Shown one piece after another: positions 61,317 to 64,000 of a stretch of 64,000 bases of DNA. Within the stretch, counting starts at the first letter, position 1. Each line of letters opens with the position of its first letter. Source of the stretch: Podospora bellae-mahoneyi. Its lineage: Eukaryota > Ascomycota > Sordariomycetes > Sordariales > Podosporaceae. Made by a program: the position numbers and the translations under genes. The notes below the pieces were generated by a model, which worked only from the letters and a program-made list of their open reading frames with translations, searched no databases and was not told the origin of the DNA. The stretch lies in assembly GCF_035222275.1 (NCBI RefSeq), contig NC_085886.1, positions 186,001 through 250,000 on the forward strand. Direction: 5' to 3'.

Positions 61317-63175
61317 TTACACCGCACTATGTCCACGGAATGCATTGCGCTTACTCCTTCGTGTGTCTGTCCCGGCAAAAGCAATCCTTTTCAAGTTGAA
61401 AACAGGGGCTGGGGGTGATGGAGTCTTGCTACTACTCTCAGCAGCTAACTGAGCGCGAGACAAATCCGGACTCGGTGGTGGAATGTCGGCCTTTTCGTCT
61501 CTCCTTGCCGAGAGAGTGAAAAAGTCACGGATAAAGCTGTGGTCCAGTTTCCGAGGCCGCCTGTCCTCAGTCCAGTACCGCTCTTCACTGAGCTCCTTGG
61601 ACAGATGCTGTCTGAAGAACCGATCTTGCGATACCCACCACGTCCGCCAGAGAATAAAGATAATAAAGGTGAGTGGGAGTGCAAGGGCCCAGTAAAGCCA
61701 AAATCGTTCTGGCGTTTCGGGCAGCCTATCGCCATCGTATTCCTCGTCATTCCATTTTTCAAACATGGCCATGCCAAGGAGGCTGGCGATAAAATCACCC
61801 GGAAGGAACAGGGCTGTGATAACAGCTAGTGCTTTGAGGGAAGAGGAATCTCGAGTCGAGGTAACTGCCATGCGAGCTGTCAAGATATTGTCTTCCTGCT
61901 GCATCTTGGCATAGATCTGAAACGCTCCGTTAGCAAGTTTGATCAACCATTGGAGCAGAGCAGACTCACAATATCGATCTGAGATTTGCATCGAACTTCC
62001 AACATGTGTCGTTCAGTTTCCAGGCTCTTACACAGCTGCTGCAGACTCTCGAGGTACTGCCTGATCTCATGCCAATGGGCTGACATTGGATCCTCAATGA
62101 TGCGGGCACGAGCAAGACCTGTTACCGTCCGTCCAGATGCCGAGATCAAAGCGCCCTGAAGGTCGGGGCTGTCAATGTCATTCTCACTCTCGTACCTCAC
62201 TTCTTCTAGCTCGTCACCTGCCCGCAAAATAACACCAACTGCCCTATCCATCCAGGTGATCGTGTCCAGCAGCTTGATAGACTTCTTGAAGGCGTCGTGT
62301 GCGTTCTTCATAAGCTCAGTGGGTCGCTTTGGATGACTGTACCCGCCGGTTGCACCTGAACTGGTCGAATGCGACCGGCTCTTTGGGCGGGAGTCGATCG
62401 TTTCGAACCCAGCCATGCGTTCAACATCTTGCTCCACCTTGGAGATGTCCTTCTCATTCTCAGCCACGGTGCGCTCAGAGAGCAAAAACTGCATCTGGAG
62501 CAAAACAACGGGCGTGACCAATGGGTGAGCCCAATGGGGTTTGCAGGCCTGCATTCGTTCGCCATACTGCTCCAAATCATCCACATCATGAATGTGCGGG
62601 TCATAGGACTGGCGCAAGAGCATTGTCGCCGTTCGGTCGGGGATGCTGTATGTGAAAGACATAAAGTCGTAGGCTGGCCGCGGCTCTGTGGAGAAGCAGA
62701 GGATGATGCTAAGCTTCTCGTGACGCTGATCCCAAAAAGTGGACTCGGTTGTGGTCCGGCGGAGATATTGGATTGTCGACGGGTGTAGTTTGAGGGCTTC
62801 GTAGTCAGCACGGGTGAGGTTCAGACCGTCGAGCGCGCCCTTTTCATCGGAGCTATAGTTCAGGCTGCGCCGCGCTATCACCTGCCTCACACGGCCTCGA
62901 AGTGCTGGATGTACGTGGTCGCCCTGGAGCACAAACTCGCCATCTCGGTCCACAGCATGGTTTTGTCGCAGAGCAAGCTCAAACATTCCACGCCCCTCCC
63001 AGTCCTCGGACAAGGCACACCGGCTCACCTCGCCGGCAGAAGACCCCGCCGAGGTTGGTTGGAACTGCTGGATGCGTGGTCTGGTGAAGGCAGCATACTC
63101 GTGATAGGTAAGCTTTGGCGCGCCTTCTTGCACCAGGATGTCGCTTTCAAGGGCGTCGGTATCGTAATAAAACAT
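61317..63175 (-). CDS. CorA-like membrane protein (divergent Mg2+ transporter superfamily)
   Basis: Two exons, 61970-63175 and 61317-61916, joined by a 53-nt intron give 601 residues from the ATG at 63175. The first 400 residues are soluble with helical segments (FKKSIKLLDTITWMDRAVGV, YLESLQQLCKSLETERHMLE). Two closely spaced membrane segments follow at about 430-480: ALAVITALFLPGDFIASLLG and FWLYWALALPLTFIIFILW. This is the CorA fold with its pore helix and C-terminal second helix. The invariant GMN of true CorA channels is replaced by GMA (SLLGMAMF), and the loop is NDEEYDGDRLPE. Such CorA-like proteins are numerous in filamentous fungi and may not carry Mg2+. The tail is basic with Pro/Ser runs. 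It could be a signalling or accessory membrane protein. Confidence 0.85.
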
Positions 63176-64000
63176 GGCTGTGTGCCGTCGCTTCCGTGTG
63201 CCGAGAGAGTTGCCCAGAACTTGGGAGCGTCAGCCAACGCGTCGCCGGCGGTGTTTTCAAGCATGTTCAAATCTTTGTGGCGGTGAGATGCCCAGACTTC
63301 CACGTGGACATCCATGACAACCCACCCTTGGAAAAGGAGGGGTCGGGACGGTGATGATCACATCCACACTTTCAAGGCCGTGGCAGAAAACAAATGGCTG
63401 GATCAAAAAGACATTTTTCCATAGCCAATCGTTGGCAAGGTGTCGTTGACGAATACCCCACAGAATCCCCACAAGGAGCCGCATCAACCCGTGGCGCTAC
63501 ATCATTTTGGGATGATGGTCCATAATTGCTGTTTTCAGCCTGAACAACTGTCTTCACAACATTCACAAACTCACGAGAATTCACAATTAAGGTGCTGAGG
63601 CAAGCTTGACAAGCTTTTAGAAACAGGATCGCTTTCTTGGCGGAGGACGATACATATGGAAGCTTCGATGTTGTTCATTTGTCCCCAGAAAGGAAACCTG
63701 GAAGCTTGGAAGCTGAGATCTTCACCCATCAACGAGAATGATGTTTTTCCTTAGGGTTCAAGCCACAACAGTGTCCAATTTCCAATTTCCTTTTTTGGAG
63801 TCTTCGATGGGCTGGATGGCCTCACACTGTGGCTTTGTGTGTTGCTCAAAAGTCAAGGCACCAAACGGAGACGGGTGTAATCCAGTAGGCTTTTAATCCG
63901 TCCCCGATGCTTTTCACTACGCTTTCCCATAGAGCAGGGCAGATGTTGATAATTGTTGTTATTAAGTACAAGTTAATCAACTCCAAAGAGCAACAACACC
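63176..64000. other. Intergenic to the right edge
   Basis: About 825 bases upstream of the CorA-like gene. AT content rises towards 63600-64000, with repeated AAGCTT/TTGGAAGC-type hexamers (CTTGGAAGCTTGGAAGCTGAG at 63696-63716 is a near-tandem repeat). No gene is supported. Confidence 0.4.

Noticed and set aside
1-64000. Intact transposon, LTR element, CRISPR array or rRNA genes
   Set aside because: No transposase, reverse transcriptase, terminal repeats, repeat-spacer array or rRNA-like sequence was recognised on either strand.

Overview
The window is nuclear DNA from a filamentous ascomycete, most likely a Sordariomycete and possibly a member of the Sordariales; the order is inferred from gene content and not tested. 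The evidence is short GT-AG introns (about 53-75 nt, many with CTAAC or CTGAC branch sites), monocistronic genes on both strands, and families typical of Pezizomycotina: a class II hydrophobin, 2EXR protein, HeLo-type pseudokinase, STAND/NACHT with C2H2 fingers, GH10 xylanase, ENA-type Na+/K+ ATPase, Zn2Cys6 factors, P450s and a large-subunit catalase. I see no rRNA, CRISPR array, intact transposon or confident tRNA.

Left part, 1-18.1 kb, is mostly housekeeping: a PY-rich coiled-coil membrane protein running off the left edge, a Doa10/SSM4-type ER ubiquitin ligase, a TDT-family (malate/sulfite-type) transporter, and after a 2.7-kb gene-poor gap the most unusual gene of the window. That gene (14341-18106) encodes 1235 residues joining a HeLo-like helical region, a kinase-like domain without catalytic residues, and a trypsin-like protease domain with an apparently complete His-Asp-Ser triad.

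At 18.1-22.7 kb lies a decayed accessory patch: a fragment of an SNF2-family helicase and a broken STAND/NACHT gene with C-terminal zinc fingers. At 22.9-28.8 kb are an intact GH10 xylanase, a mitochondrial-targeted helical membrane protein and a LanC-like protein. At 29.9-36.5 kb are a Zn2Cys6 factor interrupted by one in-frame TAG, a three-exon short-chain dehydrogenase, a class II hydrophobin and a 2EXR protein.

At 37.7-56.6 kb are an ENA-type P-type ATPase, then P450, Zn2Cys6 factor, MFS transporter, second P450, a broken secreted GMC oxidoreductase and a large catalase. The P450/regulator/transporter/oxidase grouping resembles a secondary-metabolism or detoxification cluster, but no PKS, NRPS or terpene backbone enzyme is visible. 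At 57-64 kb are a tiny glycine-rich protein, a 3-dehydroshikimate-dehydratase-like TIM barrel divergent from a broken 6-phosphogluconate dehydrogenase paralogue, and a CorA-like membrane protein.

Five genes of recognisable family are broken (SNF2 fragment, STAND/NACHT, Zn2Cys6 factor, GMC oxidase, 6PGDH), a high proportion for 64 kb, while flanking housekeeping genes are intact. Intron boundaries and starts were assigned by eye from GT-AG consensus, frame continuity and remembered family similarity; none has transcript support here.
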